DNA of 64,000 bases, from the NCBI RefSeq assembly GCF_008364685.1, contig NZ_VTTL01000013.1:124001-188000 (forward strand), read 5' to 3'. Below, in pieces: positions 17,124 through 27,630 of the stretch (positions are counted from its first letter, which is position 1; each line of letters starts with the position of its first letter). The DNA comes from Xanthobacter oligotrophicus (GTDB taxonomy: Bacteria > Pseudomonadota > Alphaproteobacteria > Rhizobiales > Xanthobacteraceae). The translations under genes were made by a program, and so were the position numbers. The notes below the pieces were generated by a model. The model was not told the origin of the DNA. It did not search any database and saw only the letters and a program-made list of their open reading frames with translations.

Positions 17124-17968
17124 CGGTGCGCGTGTGCATCACCGGCTCGCCGGTCAGCTATTCCAGGTCGCCGCTGCTCCACGACTATTGGCTGAAGGCC
17201 TATGGCATTGATGGTGAGTATGGCCGGGAGGAAGTGCCTCCGGCGCAGGCGGCGGAATTCTACCGCAGCCTTGCCGCGCGCGGCTATGCCGGCTGCAATG
17301 TCACCGCCCCCAACAAGGAAATCGCCTTCTCCGTCCTCGACGAGGCGGACGAGAGCGCGGCGATCTTGGGCTCCGCCAATACCCTGTGGCTCGACGGCGG
17401 CCGGCTGTGCGGAGCCAGCACCGACGGCTACGGCTTCATCGCCAATCTGGATGCCACCGTTCCGGGCTGGGACGGCGCGCGCAAACTGGCGCTGGTGCTG
17501 GGGGCAGGCGGTGCCTCGCGGGCCATCGTCCATGCGCTGGTTGAGCGCGGGTTCGAGCGGGTGGTCTTGGCCAATCGCACGCTGGAGCGGGCCGAGGCCA
17601 TCGCGGCGGCGTTCGGCAAAAAGGTCGTTCCGCTGGCCTTCGACAAAGCCTCCGACGTGATGGCGGATGCCGACATCCTGGTGAACTGCACGTCGCTCGG
17701 CATGAAGGGCGCCTCCGCGCTCACCATCGACCTGTCGCGTCTCAAGCCCGAGGCGGTGGTGAGCGACATCGTCTATGTGCCGCTCCTCACGCCCTTGCTG
17801 ACGGCGGCGGCGGCGCGTGGACTGCGCACCGTGGACGGCCTCGGCATGCTGCTGCACCAGGGGGTGCCGGGCTTCGAGCGCTGGTTCGGCGTGCGCCCGG
17901 AAGTGACCCCCGAATTGCGCGAGGTGTTGATCGCGGATCTCCGGGCCAAAGGCCAGTTGGCGGCCTGA
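17120..17968 (+). CDS. aroE: shikimate dehydrogenase AroE
   Basis: 282 residues from GTG 17120, overlapping the maf stop. The substrate loop SPVSYSRSPLLHDYW lies near residue 11 and NVTAPNKE near 60 (the catalytic Lys-Asp pair in family terms: K in NKE, and D in STDGYG). The NADP glycine motif LGAGGASRAIVHAL lies near 130 and the NRT specificity patch ANRTLERAE near 152. It reduces 3-dehydroshikimate in aromatic amino acid synthesis. The length is normal. Confidence 0.95.
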   Translation: MTVRVCITGSPVSYSRSPLLHDYWLKAYGIDGEYGREEVPPAQAAEFYRSLAARGYAGCNVTAPNKEIAFSVLDEADESAAILGSANTLWLDGGRLCGASTDGYGFIANLDATVPGWDGARKLALVLGAGGASRAIVHALVERGFERVVLANRTLERAEAIAAAFGKKVVPLAFDKASDVMADADILVNCTSLGMKGASALTIDLSRLKPEAVVSDIVYVPLLTPLLTAAAARGLRTVDGLGMLLHQGVPGFERWFGVRPEVTPELREVLIADLRAKGQLAA

Positions 17969-17971
17969 ACC

Positions 17972-18574
17972 ATGTGGATCCTCGGCCTCACCGGTTCCAT
18001 CGGCATGGGAAAGTCGGCCACGGCGGGCCTGTTCCGCGCCATGGGCGTGCCGGTGCATGACGCCGATGCCTCCGTGCACGCACTCTATCGCGGGGCGGCG
18101 GTTGAGCCGGTGGAGGCGGCCTTTCCCGGCGTGACACGGGACGGTGCCATCGACCGCGCCGCGCTGGGCGTCCGCGTGCTGGCGGACCCCGAGGCCATGA
18201 AACGGCTGGAAGCCATCGTCCATCCCCTGGTCCGCGCCGAGGAGGAAGCCTTCCTTGCCAAGGCCCGTGGAGCTGGGGCGCGGCTGGTGGTGCTGGACAT
18301 TCCGCTGCTGTTCGAGACCGGTGGCGCCGGGCGCGTGGATGCGGTGGCTGTGGTCAGCGCGTCGAAAGCTGTGCAGCACGCCCGCGTGCTGGAGCGGGCC
18401 GGCATGACGGAAGAAAAATTCGAGACCATTGTGGCCAAGCAGATGCCGGACGCGGAAAAGCGTCGCCGCGCCCATTTCGTCATCGACACTGGCCGGGGCT
18501 TCCCGGCGGCGGCCCACCAGGTGGCTGGGATCGTGCGGGCGCTGTCGGGACCGGGACGCCGCGTGGCCGGCTGA
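17972..18574 (+). CDS. coaE: dephospho-CoA kinase CoaE
   Basis: 200 residues, starting 3 bases after aroE. The P-loop [17 protein letters not shown] is at the N-terminus; [15 protein letters not shown] and [17 protein letters not shown] are family segments. It performs the last step of CoA synthesis, phosphorylating the 3'-OH of dephospho-CoA. The C-terminus reads [20 protein letters not shown], as usual. It lies in the maf-aroE-coaE-dnaQ operon. Confidence 0.95.
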   Translation: MWILGLTGSIGMGKSATAGLFRAMGVPVHDADASVHALYRGAAVEPVEAAFPGVTRDGAIDRAALGVRVLADPEAMKRLEAIVHPLVRAEEEAFLAKARGAGARLVVLDIPLLFETGGAGRVDAVAVVSASKAVQHARVLERAGMTEEKFETIVAKQMPDAEKRRRAHFVIDTGRGFPAAAHQVAGIVRALSGPGRRVAG

Positions 18575-18589
18575 GGAAGAGGGGACCCC

Positions 18590-19312
18590 ATGCGGGAGAT
18601 CGTGCTCGACACCGAGACCACCGGCCTCGAGGCCTATGGCGGCGACCGGCTGGTGGAGATCGGCTGCGTGGAGATGGTCAACCGCATCCTCACCGGCACG
18701 GTGTTCCACGTCTATATCAATCCCGAGCGGGACATGCCGGTGGAGGCGTTCAACGTCCACGGCCTGTCCGCCGAATTCTTGTCCGACAAGCCGAAATTCA
18801 AGGACGTTGCCGACGAATTCCTGAACTTCATCGCCGAAGATACTTTGGTGATCCACAATGCGGCGTTCGATATCGGCTTCCTGAATGCGGAGCTGGAGCG
18901 CCTCAGCCGCCCCACCATCGCCCGCGACCGGGTGGTGGACACGCTGGCGCTGGCGCGGCGCAAGCATCCCGGCGGCGGCAACCGCCTCGACGACCTCATG
19001 AACCGCTACGGCATCGACAGCTCGCGCCGCGTGAAGCACGGGGCGCTGCTGGATGCCGAGCTTCTGGCCGAGGTCTATGGCGAACTGCTCGGCGGCAAGC
19101 AGGCAAGCCTCATCGGCCTGGTGGAGGATGCCAGCGAGGCGCCGCGTCTGGTGGTCGCCGCGCAGGCTGCCCATCCCCGCCCCGTTCCGCTCGCGTCGCG
19201 CCTGACGGCTGACGAAGCGGAAGCCCATGCGGCCTTCGTCGCCAGCATGGGCGAGAAGGCGCTCTGGCTGAAATATGCCGACGCGCCGGAGGCGGAGAAG
19301 GCGAGCAGCTGA
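18590..19312 (+). CDS. dnaQ: DNA polymerase III epsilon subunit DnaQ
   Basis: 240 residues. The DEDDh exonuclease motifs are all present: ExoI LDTETTGLE near residue 5, ExoII HNAAFDIGFLNAEL near 88, and ExoIII KHGALLDAELLAEVY near 145 with the catalytic His and Asp. It is the 3'-5' proofreading subunit that binds the polymerase alpha subunit through its C-terminal tail. The C-terminal 60 residues are Ala/Glu-rich, typical of the alpha-binding linker. It is the last gene before a strong hairpin shared with the convergent gene. Confidence 0.95.
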   Translation: MREIVLDTETTGLEAYGGDRLVEIGCVEMVNRILTGTVFHVYINPERDMPVEAFNVHGLSAEFLSDKPKFKDVADEFLNFIAEDTLVIHNAAFDIGFLNAELERLSRPTIARDRVVDTLALARRKHPGGGNRLDDLMNRYGIDSSRRVKHGALLDAELLAEVYGELLGGKQASLIGLVEDASEAPRLVVAAQAAHPRPVPLASRLTADEAEAHAAFVASMGEKALWLKYADAPEAEKASS

Positions 19313-19353
19313 GCGGGCCCGGCGACACTCGTTTTGCGGTATTATAACTTTAA

Positions 19354-19370
19354 ATCAACCAAAAGTTGAT
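19354..19370 (+). other. small AT-rich hairpin after dnaQ
   Basis: ATCAAC-CAAAA-GTTGAT lies in an AT-rich patch (about 19330-19375). It may assist termination of dnaQ; it has no T-run. Confidence 0.35.
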
Positions 19371-19427
19371 CGATTGGGAAGCCCGTGAGCGGCAAAGCGG
19401 CCTCCGGTCCGATCCATTCTTCATCCG

Positions 19428-19455
19428 CAGAAAGTCACCCGCAGGTGGCTTTCTG
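19428..19455. terminator. bidirectional hairpin between dnaQ and the DUF255 gene
   Basis: CAGAAAGTCACC pairs with GGTGGCTTTCTG (12 bp, one G-T wobble) around CGCA. It lies between convergent genes, 116 bases after dnaQ and 48 bases after the opposing stop. No long T-run follows, so the terminator assignment is tentative. Confidence 0.5.
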
Positions 19456-19502
19456 ACGCGATCTGAAGGGGTATCGGTTCGCTCGCCCGGAAAATTTCCG
19501 CC

Positions 19503-21512
19503 TCAAGAGATCATTTCGCCCACCGCCGCCGCAATCTGGGCCGGATCGCTCACCGGCAGCGAACAGCGCTCCCCGACGCAGACAAAAGCCGCCCCTTCCG
19601 CCGGCGCGGAGGCGATGCGGGCCGCCATCACGCTGCCGGGCGCCACCCCACCGCTCGCCCGCGCCACCACGCGCAGCGGGAACGGCACCTTGAGCGCGGC
19701 CGCGGTAAGCGCCTCGCGGTTGGCTCCAACCGCCACGATCTCGGCGAGGCCGAGGCGGGTGTCGATGGCGTTCAGCGTGGCGCCATGGGACAGCACATTC
19801 TTCGCCGTCGCGCCGGAGATGCCGGCCAGCACCCGGTCCGCCCGCGCCCTCAGCCCGTCGTTTCCGGTGAGCGCGGCGAGGCGGATGAGGGCATCGGCTG
19901 CCACCGCGTTGGAGTTGGGCACCGCCTCGTCGTGGGTCGCGAGCGGCCGCAGGATGAGGCTGTCGCCATCGTCGGCCGTGAGGAAATAGGCGCCGGTGTC
20001 AGGGTCGCGATGGTGGGTTTCCAGCACCTCCAGGAAGTGCACGGCGTGGGCCAGCGGCTCGGCTGCGCCCGTCGCCTCATGGAGCGCGATGCCGGCGCGG
20101 GCCATGGCGGCAAGGTCGGACGCAAGGCCCGGCAGCACGATCTTGGCGCCGCACCAGGAGTGGGCGAGACGCCCTTCCACCACCATGTGCGTCACCACGG
20201 CGTCGAACGCGCGCTGTGCCAGCGCCACCCATTCGGCCTCGCCGAGGAAACCACCGGCCCGCGCCAGCGCCGCGATCATCAATCCGTTCCAGTCGGCCAG
20301 CACCTTGTCGTCCCGGCCCGGACGCACCCTTTTTTCCCGCACCAGAAGCAGCTTTTCGCGCAGGGGCTGAAGGCGCGCCTCGTCCTCGGCGCTCACCACG
20401 CCGGCCTCGGTGCGGTTGAGGATGTTGCCCACCTCCCAGTTTCCGGCCCGGGTCACGTCATAGAAGCGGTTGAAGAAGACGGCGTCCTCCGCCCCCAGCA
20501 CGGCCGTGATCTCGGCCTCGCTCCACACATAGAAGCGGCCTTCGTGGCCCTCGCTGTCGGCGTCGAGGCTCGCAGCGAAGGCGCCCTCGGGGGTCAGCAT
20601 CTCCCGCTTCAGCCAGCCCACCGTCTCCCGCGCGCGGGTAAGGAAGAGCGCGTCGCCGGTGTCGGAATAGGCCAGCGCCAGCAGCTCCATGAGCAGCGCA
20701 TTGTCGTAGAGCATCTTCTCGAAGTGCGGGACGAACCAGATCTCATCCACCGAATAGCGGGCAAATCCCCCGCCCAGATGATCATAGATGCCGCCCTCGC
20801 ACATGCGGTTGAGGGTGAGGGCGACGATGGCCTTCAACGCGTCGTCCTTGCGCCGCGTGCCCACCCGCCACAGGAATTCCAGGAGCCCCGACTGGGGGAA
20901 TTTCGGCGCGCCCTTCAGCCCGCCATGGACCGGATCGAACATCGCCGGCAGGCGCGCGGCGGCGTCATCCAGATCCTCCCGGCCGATAGCGTTGCCGGCC
21001 ACGGGCGTGGCGGCCTTCTTGAGCCGGGCGAGGATGGTGGCGGTGTTCTTCTCCACCTTGTCCTTGTTCTGGGTGAAGACGGTAGAGACCTGCTGCAGCA
21101 CGTCGGTGAAGCCGGGGCGCCCGTAGCTCGCGGCGGGGGGGAAATAGGTGCCGCCCCAGAACGGCTTTCCCTCCGGATCGAGGAACATGGTGAGCGGCCA
21201 GCCGCCACTCTGGCCCAGCTGCTGGAGCGCGGACATGTAGATCTGGTCCACGTCTGGCCGCTCCTCGCGGTCCACCTTGATGTTCACGAACAGGGCGTTC
21301 ATGAGCCCCGCCACGTCCGCATTCTCGAAGCTCTCGTGGGCCATCACATGGCACCAGTGGCACGCCGCATAGCCCACCGAGAGAAGGATGGGCTTGCCGG
21401 TGGCCTGCGCCTCCGCAAACGCCTCCGGCCCCCACGGCCACCAATGCACCGGATTGTCCTTGTGCTGGAGCAGATAGGGGCTGGTCTCGCGGGAGAGGCG
21501 GTTCTCGCTCAT
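19503..21512 (-). CDS. thioredoxin-domain protein, DUF255 / YyaL (SSP411-like)
   Basis: 669 residues. The N-terminal thioredoxin-like domain (about 1-165) has the family opening [19 protein letters not shown] and the redox motif [15 protein letters not shown] with CXXC near residue 50. It is followed by an alpha/alpha six-hairpin-toroid domain resembling glycoside hydrolases or cellobiose epimerases ([29 protein letters not shown]). The function is not firmly known in bacteria; the human homologue is spermatogenesis-associated protein 20. No signal peptide is seen, so it is cytosolic. It is a monocistronic gene on the strand opposite to both neighbours. Confidence 0.9.
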   Translation of the reverse strand: MSENRLSRETSPYLLQHKDNPVHWWPWGPEAFAEAQATGKPILLSVGYAACHWCHVMAHESFENADVAGLMNALFVNIKVDREERPDVDQIYMSALQQLGQSGGWPLTMFLDPEGKPFWGGTYFPPAASYGRPGFTDVLQQVSTVFTQNKDKVEKNTATILARLKKAATPVAGNAIGREDLDDAAARLPAMFDPVHGGLKGAPKFPQSGLLEFLWRVGTRRKDDALKAIVALTLNRMCEGGIYDHLGGGFARYSVDEIWFVPHFEKMLYDNALLMELLALAYSDTGDALFLTRARETVGWLKREMLTPEGAFAASLDADSEGHEGRFYVWSEAEITAVLGAEDAVFFNRFYDVTRAGNWEVGNILNRTEAGVVSAEDEARLQPLREKLLLVREKRVRPGRDDKVLADWNGLMIAALARAGGFLGEAEWVALAQRAFDAVVTHMVVEGRLAHSWCGAKIVLPGLASDLAAMARAGIALHEATGAAEPLAHAVHFLEVLETHHRDPDTGAYFLTADDGDSLILRPLATHDEAVPNSNAVAADALIRLAALTGNDGLRARADRVLAGISGATAKNVLSHGATLNAIDTRLGLAEIVAVGANREALTAAALKVPFPLRVVARASGGVAPGSVMAARIASAPAEGAAFVCVGERCSLPVSDPAQIAAAVGEMIS

Positions 21513-21647
21513 GATCTGAAAATCCCTCGGCTGACGCCGGCTTTGGTGGCAATGGAAAGGGCGACGAAAGGTTCAGGCAATGAATGGCGCATGGTCCGCC
21601 ATCTGTCGGCGCCGTGCAAATCCGTCGCCAGTTTGGGAGACGACGCC

Positions 21648-22943
21648 ATGATCGACACCCTCTTCGCCCTCTCGTCGGGCCGCCTGCCGGCCGGTGTGGC
21701 GGTGCTGCGCATCAGCGGCCCCGAGGCGGCGGCGGCTGTCCTCGCCCTTGCGGGCGTGCTCCCCCCGCCCCGCGTCGCCCGCTACGGCGCCTTGAGCGAT
21801 CCCCGGACCGGGGAGGAGCTGGACCGGGGCCTCATCCTGTTCTTCCCCGGCCCCGCCAGCGCCACGGGGGAGGATGTGGCCGAGCTTCATCTCCATGGCG
21901 GTCGCGCGGTGGTGGCGGCGGTGCTGCGGGCCTTGTCCGCCCTGCCCGGCCTGCGACCGGCGGAAGCGGGCGAATTCACCCGCCGTGCCCATGCCAACGG
22001 CAAGCTGGATCTGGCGGAGGTGGAGGGCCTGGCCGACCTCGTGGCGGCGGAGAGCGAGGCCCAGCGCAGGCAGGCTCTGGCGCTGGCCTCGGGTGCCCTC
22101 TCCCGCCGGGTGGAGGACTGGCGCGTGGGGCTGGTCTCCGCCCTGGCGCTGATCGAGGCCGGCATCGACTTCTCCGACGAGAGCGATGTGTCCGGAGAGG
22201 TCACGACGGATGCCGTCGCCCGCCTCGCCCGGCTGAAGGACGAGCTGCTTGCCGCCCTCACGGACGCGGCGCGGGGCGAGCGGGTGCGGGACGGGCTGGT
22301 GGTGGCCATCTCCGGTCCGCCCAATGCCGGCAAGTCCACCCTGCTGAACCGCCTTGCGGGGCGCGAGGCGGCCATCGTCTCCGCCCTTCCCGGCACCACC
22401 CGCGACGTGCTGGAGGTGCATCTGGAGCTGGCCGGCCAGGCCGTGACCCTACTGGACACGGCCGGCCTGCGCGAGACCTCGGACCTAGTGGAAGCCGAAG
22501 GCGTGCGCCGCGCGCTGGCGCGAGCCGAGGGGGCGGACGTGGTGCTCTGGCTTTGCGATGCCGGGTCCGAGCCGCCCCCTGCCCTTGCCCACGCGGTGAA
22601 GGTGCGCACCAAGACCGACCGAGACGCGGCCACCCCCGAAGGCTGGATGGGCATTTCCGCCGCCACCGGAGCGGGTGTAGACGCCCTCATCGCCCGGCTG
22701 GAACGGGAGGCGGACCGCCTCGGCGGTCGCGAGCCGGCGCTCATCACCCGCGAGCGGCAACGGCGGGCGCTGGAGATCGCCACGCTCCATCTGGAACGGG
22801 CGCTGGGCGACTTCGGGGGCCACGAGGAATTGCGCGCCGAGGATGTGCGCCTGGCGGTGCGGGCGCTGGACCAGCTTATCGGCCGGGTGGATGTGGAGGA
22901 TGTGCTGGACGCCCTGTTCAGTACCTTCTGCATCGGAAAATGA
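21648..22943 (+). CDS. mnmE: tRNA uridine-5-carboxymethylaminomethyl modification GTPase MnmE
   Basis: 431 residues from ATG 21648. A much longer open frame upstream is antisense to the previous gene. The N-terminal folate-binding domain (TLFALSSGRLPAGVAVLRISG) and helical domain are followed by the G domain with G1 GPPNAGKSTLLNRL near residue 223, G3 DTAGLRETSD near 270 and G4 TKTD near 325. The catalytic C-terminal FCIGK is intact. With MnmG it makes cmnm5U34 in tRNAs. mnmG follows across a 121-base gap holding a parS site. Confidence 0.95.
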   Translation: MIDTLFALSSGRLPAGVAVLRISGPEAAAAVLALAGVLPPPRVARYGALSDPRTGEELDRGLILFFPGPASATGEDVAELHLHGGRAVVAAVLRALSALPGLRPAEAGEFTRRAHANGKLDLAEVEGLADLVAAESEAQRRQALALASGALSRRVEDWRVGLVSALALIEAGIDFSDESDVSGEVTTDAVARLARLKDELLAALTDAARGERVRDGLVVAISGPPNAGKSTLLNRLAGREAAIVSALPGTTRDVLEVHLELAGQAVTLLDTAGLRETSDLVEAEGVRRALARAEGADVVLWLCDAGSEPPPALAHAVKVRTKTDRDAATPEGWMGISAATGAGVDALIARLEREADRLGGREPALITRERQRRALEIATLHLERALGDFGGHEELRAEDVRLAVRALDQLIGRVDVEDVLDALFSTFCIGK

Positions 22944-22965
22944 GGCGCGCGCTCGCTCCGGAACG

Positions 22966-22981
22966 TGTTTCACGTGAAACA
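22966..22981 (+). other. parS centromere site 1
   Basis: TGTTTCACGTGAAACA is a perfect 16-bp palindrome identical to the consensus ParB site. It lies in the mnmE-mnmG gap, about 7.6 kb from the putative origin and about 2.8 kb from parA. Confidence 0.95.
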
Positions 22982-23064
22982 TCCGGGGCTGCGGCCTTGA
23001 CGGCGCCGGAAAGAGGGCGTTTCCAGAAGGGGCGGCGCGGGCCGCCTTTCTGCCCCGGATAAGA

Positions 23065-24939
23065 ATGACCCAAACCCTGTCAGCGAATGCCTTCGACGTG
23101 ATCGTGGTGGGCGGTGGCCATGCGGGCTGCGAGGCCGCCGCTGCGTCCGCACGCACCGGCGCGCGCACGGCGCTGCTCACCCATTCCGGTGCCACCATCG
23201 GCGCCATGTCCTGCAATCCCGCCATCGGCGGGCTGGGCAAGGGCCACCTGGTGCGGGAGATCGATGCGCTGGACGGCCTCATGGGCCGGGTGGCGGACCA
23301 GGGTGGCATCCAGTTCCGCGTGCTAAACCGCCGCAAGGGTCCCGCCGTGCGCGGGCCGCGCGCCCAGGCCGACCGCAAGCTCTATGCCCGCGCCATGCAG
23401 GCGGCGTTGGCCGCGCAGGAGGGCCTCGCCATCGTCGAGGGCGAGGCGGACGATCTGCTGGTCGCCGGCGGCCGCATCACCGGCGTGCGCCTTGCCGATG
23501 GGCGCGATCTGTCCTGCGGCGCGGTGGTGCTCACCACCGGTACCTTTCTCAACGGCCTCATCCATATGGGCGAGGTGAGCTATCCTGCCGGGCGCATGGG
23601 CGAGAAGCCGGCGCTCGGCCTCTCCCCTGCCCTCGCCCGCCTCGGCTTTGCCCTCGGCCGGCTGAAGACCGGCACGCCCGCCCGCCTCGATGGTCGCACC
23701 ATCGATTGGACGAGCCTGGAGATGCAGCCCGGGGATGATCGGCCCGAGCCGTTCTCGGCCCTCACCACTTTCCTGCCCAACCCGCAGGTAGAGTGCGGCA
23801 TCACCCGCACCACGGATGCGACCCACGACCTGATCCGGGCCAACCTCTCCCGCTCGGCCATGTATTCCGGCCGCATCGAGAGCAGCGGCCCGCGCTATTG
23901 CCCGTCCATCGAGGACAAGATCGTTCGCTTCGGCGATCGCGACGGCCACCAGATCTTCCTGGAGCCCGAGGGGCTCGACGATCCCACCGTTTATCCCAAC
24001 GGCCTGTCCACCTCCCTGCCCGCCGAGGTGCAGACCGCCTTCCTGCGCACCATTCCGGGGCTGGAGCAGGTAGAGGTGCTGCGGCCGGGCTATGCCATCG
24101 AGTACGACCATGTGGATCCGCGCGAGCTCTCCCCCACGCTGGAGGCCAAGCGCGTCAACGGGCTGTTCCTCGCCGGCCAGATCAACGGCACCACCGGCTA
24201 TGAGGAAGCCGGGGCCCAGGGGCTGCTGGCCGGCCTCAACGCGGCGCGGCGCGCCGGCGGGGCGGACGGGACGATCTTTGACCGGGCGGAGGCCTATCTC
24301 GGGGTGATGGTGGACGATCTCGTCACACGCGGGGTGAGCGAGCCCTATCGCATGTTCACCTCCCGCGCCGAATATCGCCTGACGCTCCGCGCCGACAATG
24401 CGGACCAGCGCCTCACCCGGCGGGGTGAAGCCCTCGGCCTCGTGGGCGCCGAGCGCTCGGCCCATTTCGCCCGTCGCAGCGCGGCGCTGGACGAAGCGCG
24501 GGCGCTGGCGGAAAGCCTCAGCCTGACGCCGACGGAAGGGGCGCGGCACGGCCTCAGCGTCAATCGCGACGGCCAGCGGCGCACGGCCTTCGATCTCCTG
24601 GCTTATCCGGACATCGATGTGGCGCGCCTTGGCGCCATCTGGCCGGAACTGGCCGAGCTCGACACGGCGGTGGCGGAGCAGGTTGAGATCGACGCCAAGT
24701 ACGCCGTCTATCTCAACCGGCAGGCGGCGGACATTTCCATGCTGCGTCGGGACGAGCAGCTCAACCTGCCTGAGGACCTGCCTTACGCCGACCTGCCGGG
24801 CCTCTCCAACGAACTGAAGCAGAAGCTCGCCCGCATCCGCCCGCGCACGGTGGGGCAGGCGGGGCGCATGGAGGGCATGACCCCGGCGGCACTCGCCTTG
24901 CTCGCCACCCATGCGCGACGGGCCGGGGCGGCCTGTTGA
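23065..24939 (+). CDS. mnmG: tRNA uridine-5-carboxymethylaminomethyl modification enzyme MnmG (GidA)
   Basis: 624 residues. The FAD-binding motif [14 protein letters not shown] is at the N-terminus and [22 protein letters not shown] follows near residue 50. The GidA signatures [11 protein letters not shown] (about 95) and [17 protein letters not shown] (about 372) are present, as is the C-terminal helical domain that contacts MnmE and tRNA ([21 protein letters not shown]). It uses FAD, NADH and methylene-THF with MnmE to modify U34. The length is standard. Confidence 0.97.
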   Translation: MTQTLSANAFDVIVVGGGHAGCEAAAASARTGARTALLTHSGATIGAMSCNPAIGGLGKGHLVREIDALDGLMGRVADQGGIQFRVLNRRKGPAVRGPRAQADRKLYARAMQAALAAQEGLAIVEGEADDLLVAGGRITGVRLADGRDLSCGAVVLTTGTFLNGLIHMGEVSYPAGRMGEKPALGLSPALARLGFALGRLKTGTPARLDGRTIDWTSLEMQPGDDRPEPFSALTTFLPNPQVECGITRTTDATHDLIRANLSRSAMYSGRIESSGPRYCPSIEDKIVRFGDRDGHQIFLEPEGLDDPTVYPNGLSTSLPAEVQTAFLRTIPGLEQVEVLRPGYAIEYDHVDPRELSPTLEAKRVNGLFLAGQINGTTGYEEAGAQGLLAGLNAARRAGGADGTIFDRAEAYLGVMVDDLVTRGVSEPYRMFTSRAEYRLTLRADNADQRLTRRGEALGLVGAERSAHFARRSAALDEARALAESLSLTPTEGARHGLSVNRDGQRRTAFDLLAYPDIDVARLGAIWPELAELDTAVAEQVEIDAKYAVYLNRQAADISMLRRDEQLNLPEDLPYADLPGLSNELKQKLARIRPRTVGQAGRMEGMTPAALALLATHARRAGAAC

Positions 24940-24988
24940 TGGCTGGCCTGTGGATCATGGGGATAGTGGCGGCGGAGCAAGGGACCCG

Positions 24989-25738
24989 ATGAAGGGCGGC
25001 AAGCGGGAAAGCGGGAGCGCGGCGCGCGAGGCCATAGCGGCCATGGTTTCACGTGAAACACTGGGCCGGCTCACCATCATCGCCGATCTGCTGGTGAAGT
25101 GGCAGAAGACCATCAACCTCGTCGCCCCCGCCACCCTGCCCGATCTGTGGGCGCGGCACATGGGTGATTCGCTCCAGCTCGTTCACCATGTTCCGCAGAC
25201 GCCCTTGCGCTGGGTGGATCTGGGGTCCGGCGGCGGCTTTCCCGGCCTGGTGGTGGCTGCTGTGCTGGCGGAGCGCGACGGCGCCCACATGCATCTTGTG
25301 GAAAGCGACACCCGCAAGGCCGCCTTCCTGCGGGAAGCGGCGCGGGTGGCGCAACTGCCTGTCACCGTTCATGCCGCGCGCATCGAGCAGGTGGCGCAAC
25401 TGCTGGCGCCGGGGACGGATGTGGTCTCCGCCCGCGCGCTGGCGCCTTTGCCGAAACTATTGGATCTGGCCGCGCCCTTCCTCGCCGCAGGGGCCATTGG
25501 CCTATTTCCCAAGGGCCGCGATGCGGAACGCGAATTGACCGACGCGGCAAGAAGCTGGACACTCGACTGTGACCTGCGCCCCAGTACGAGCGATCCCGAA
25601 GGCCGGATCCTCCTGGTAATGGGCGCCAGGCGCGGGACCGACACCATCGAACCCCAGTCCGGCGCGCGCTCCCCCGGGGAGCCGGATGCCGGTGGCGGGC
25701 CGCCCGAATGCGACGCGTCGAGGATGAAGGCGCCATGA
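24989..25738 (+). CDS. rsmG: 16S rRNA (guanine-527-N7)-methyltransferase RsmG
   Basis: 249 residues from ATG 24989, preceded by GCAAGGGA. ATG 25044 would shorten it to start inside the parS site, and longer frames overlap mnmG. The SAM motif [15 protein letters not shown] lies near residue 76 and [13 protein letters not shown] near 150. It methylates G527 of 16S rRNA. The tail of about 35 residues after [10 protein letters not shown] is Pro/Gly-rich and not typical, possibly a filler before parA. Codons for VSRETL near the N-terminus are also a parS site. The stop overlaps the parA start (ATGA). Confidence 0.93.
   Translation: MKGGKRESGSAAREAIAAMVSRETLGRLTIIADLLVKWQKTINLVAPATLPDLWARHMGDSLQLVHHVPQTPLRWVDLGSGGGFPGLVVAAVLAERDGAHMHLVESDTRKAAFLREAARVAQLPVTVHAARIEQVAQLLAPGTDVVSARALAPLPKLLDLAAPFLAAGAIGLFPKGRDAERELTDAARSWTLDCDLRPSTSDPEGRILLVMGARRGTDTIEPQSGARSPGEPDAGGGPPECDASRMKAP
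25045..25060 (+). other. parS site 2, inside the rsmG coding region
   Basis: GGTTTCACGTGAAACA differs from the 16-bp consensus at one end base only. It is read in frame as part of the rsmG N-terminus. Confidence 0.88.
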
Positions 25739-26583
25739 TCGATCAAGAGACCCCTTCCCCCGCCGGTGGCACCCCCGCCGCGCCGCGCGTGCTCGCCCTT
25801 GCCAACCAGAAGGGCGGGGTGGGCAAGACCACCACGGCCATCAACCTGGGCACGGCCCTCGCCGCCATCGGCGAGACGGTGCTGGTGGTGGATCTCGACC
25901 CCCAGGGCAATGCCTCCACCGGCCTCGGCATCGAGCGCCGCTCGCGCAACCTCTCCACCTATGACGTGCTGACCGGCGAGGCCAGCATGCGCGAGACGGT
26001 GATGGAAACCGGCGTGCCGCAGCTTTATGTGGCGCCCTCCACCCTCGACCTGTCGGGCCTGGAGCTGGAGATCGCGGCCGAGCGCGACCGGGCCTTCCGG
26101 CTGCGCAGCGCGCTGAAGGCGCTGGCGGCGGACAGCGCCGCGCCCCGCTTCACCTATGTGCTGGTGGACTGCCCGCCCTCGCTCTCGCTGCTGACGGTGA
26201 ACGCCATGGCGGCGGCGGACGCCATCGTGGTGCCGCTGCAGTGCGAGTTTTTCGCGCTGGAGGGCCTGTCCCAGCTGCTGAAGACGGTGGAGCAGGTGCG
26301 GGTCAGCCTCAATCCGGCACTCACCATCCACGGCATCGTGCTGACCATGTATGACGGCCGCAACAACCTGTCCGAGCAGGTGGTGCAGGACGTGCGCCAA
26401 TTCATGGGCGACAAGGTCTATGAGACCGTGATCCCGCGCAATGTGCGGGTGTCGGAGGCGCCGTCCTATGGCAAGCCGGTGCTGCTCTATGATCTCAAGT
26501 GTGTGGGATCACAAGCTTATCTGCGCCTCGCCTCGGAGGTGATCCAGCGCGAGCGCGCGGCGCGGGCGGATGCTGCGGCCTGA
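25735..26583 (+). CDS. parA: chromosome-partitioning ATPase ParA
   Basis: 282 residues from ATG 25735, overlapping the rsmG stop. The deviant Walker A is [20 protein letters not shown] near residue 25; [15 protein letters not shown] and [17 protein letters not shown] are the Walker A' and B regions. The N-terminal 20 residues are short, as in chromosomal ParA/Soj without an HTH domain. It forms dynamic ATP-bound patches on nucleoid DNA that pull ParB-parS complexes. parB lies 32 bases downstream. Confidence 0.97.
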   Translation: MIDQETPSPAGGTPAAPRVLALANQKGGVGKTTTAINLGTALAAIGETVLVVDLDPQGNASTGLGIERRSRNLSTYDVLTGEASMRETVMETGVPQLYVAPSTLDLSGLELEIAAERDRAFRLRSALKALAADSAAPRFTYVLVDCPPSLSLLTVNAMAAADAIVVPLQCEFFALEGLSQLLKTVEQVRVSLNPALTIHGIVLTMYDGRNNLSEQVVQDVRQFMGDKVYETVIPRNVRVSEAPSYGKPVLLYDLKCVGSQAYLRLASEVIQRERAARADAAA

Positions 26584-26615
26584 TCGCCGCGTGCTTAAGG
26601 GAACGGGACACGGTC

Positions 26616-27533
26616 ATGGCGGATGAACAGCGCTCGCGGCTCGGCCGCGGTCTTGCGGCGCTCATCGGGGAGATGGAGCCTCAGGCGGCCCCGGCGGCGC
26701 GATCGGGGGCAGGGCGCGGCGGGCCGCGCCGGGTGCCCATCGAGCATGTGCGGCCCAATCCGCGCAACCCGCGCCGCACCTTCCTGGAGGAGGGGCTGGA
26801 AGACCTCACCGCCTCCATCCGCGAAAAAGGCATCATCCAGCCCATCGTGGTGCGCCAGTTGAACGGCAGCGACAGCTTCGAGATCGTCGCCGGCGAGCGG
26901 CGCTGGCGCGCGGCCCAGCGCGCGGCGTTGCACGAAGTACCGGTGGTGGTGCTGGAGCTGTCCGACCGGGAGGCGCTGGAAGTCGCCATCATCGAGAACG
27001 TGCAGCGCGCCGACCTCAACCCGGTGGAAGAGGCCCAGGGCTATGAGTCCCTCATGGGGGAATTCGACTACAATCAGAATGACTTGGCCCGTATCATCGG
27101 CAAGAGCCGCAGCCATATCGCCAACACCCTGCGCCTGCTGAAGCTGCCGGCCGGGGTGAAGACCTATCTCGCCGACGGGCGCCTGAGCGCCGGCCACGCC
27201 CGCGCGCTGCTGGCCTGCGCCGATCCCGAGCGCATGGCGAAGGACGTGGTGGAGAAGGGGCTGACCGTGCGCGACGTGGAGGCCCTGTCCAAGGCCCGCA
27301 CCGCGCTCACCGCGGCGCCGGTGAAGGGCCAGGTGGCGCCGACGGGGAAGGCGAGCAAGGGCGGTGCGCCTGAGCGCAAGAGCGCGGACAGCCGGGCACT
27401 GGAAAAGCGTCTCGGGGATGTGCTGGGTCTCAGTGTGGACATCGAGGGCAAGGGCGAGGCGGGCGAATTGCGTATCCGCTACAAGAGCCTCGATCAACTC
27501 GATGAAGTCTGTCGACGCCTCGGGCTCGACTGA
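26616..27533 (+). CDS. parB: chromosome-partitioning protein ParB
   Basis: 305 residues from ATG 26616. The N-terminus SRLGRGLAALIGE is the ParA-contacting motif. The CTP-binding/arginine-patch region has IVAGERRWRAAQRA near residue 90 and VAIIENVQRADLNPVEEAQGY near 127. The HTH that reads parS is IGKSRSHIANTLRLLKLP near 165. A C-terminal dimerisation domain follows an Ala/Lys-rich linker. It spreads from the two parS sites upstream. Confidence 0.97.
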   Translation: MADEQRSRLGRGLAALIGEMEPQAAPAARSGAGRGGPRRVPIEHVRPNPRNPRRTFLEEGLEDLTASIREKGIIQPIVVRQLNGSDSFEIVAGERRWRAAQRAALHEVPVVVLELSDREALEVAIIENVQRADLNPVEEAQGYESLMGEFDYNQNDLARIIGKSRSHIANTLRLLKLPAGVKTYLADGRLSAGHARALLACADPERMAKDVVEKGLTVRDVEALSKARTALTAAPVKGQVAPTGKASKGGAPERKSADSRALEKRLGDVLGLSVDIEGKGEAGELRIRYKSLDQLDEVCRRLGLD

Positions 27534-27557
27534 GTTTTTCTCTCGAATATAGAAATA

Positions 27558-27579
27558 GGACAGCGAAAGGGTGCTGTCC
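27558..27579 (+). other. hairpin after parB
   Basis: GGACAGC pairs with GCTGTCC around 8 bases, 24 bases after the parB stop. It probably acts with the terminator that follows. Confidence 0.45.
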
Positions 27580-27589
27580 GTCAATAAAG

Positions 27590-27627
27590 GGCCGCGCCGG
27601 GATTGCCCCGGGCGCGGCCGCTTTTTT
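27590..27627. terminator. intrinsic terminator between convergent parB and mucR
   Basis: GGCCGCGCC (27590-27598) pairs with GGCGCGGCC (27611-27619), followed by GC and T6 at 27622-27627. This is a textbook Rho-independent terminator for parB. Read from the other strand the stem is followed by CTTTATT, so it may also end mucR. Confidence 0.85.
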
Positions 27628-27630
27628 GGA

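Noticed and set aside
19785-21647. Extension of mnmE far upstream
   Set aside because: The extra 621 codons are antisense to the DUF255 gene; MnmE homology begins at ATG 21648.
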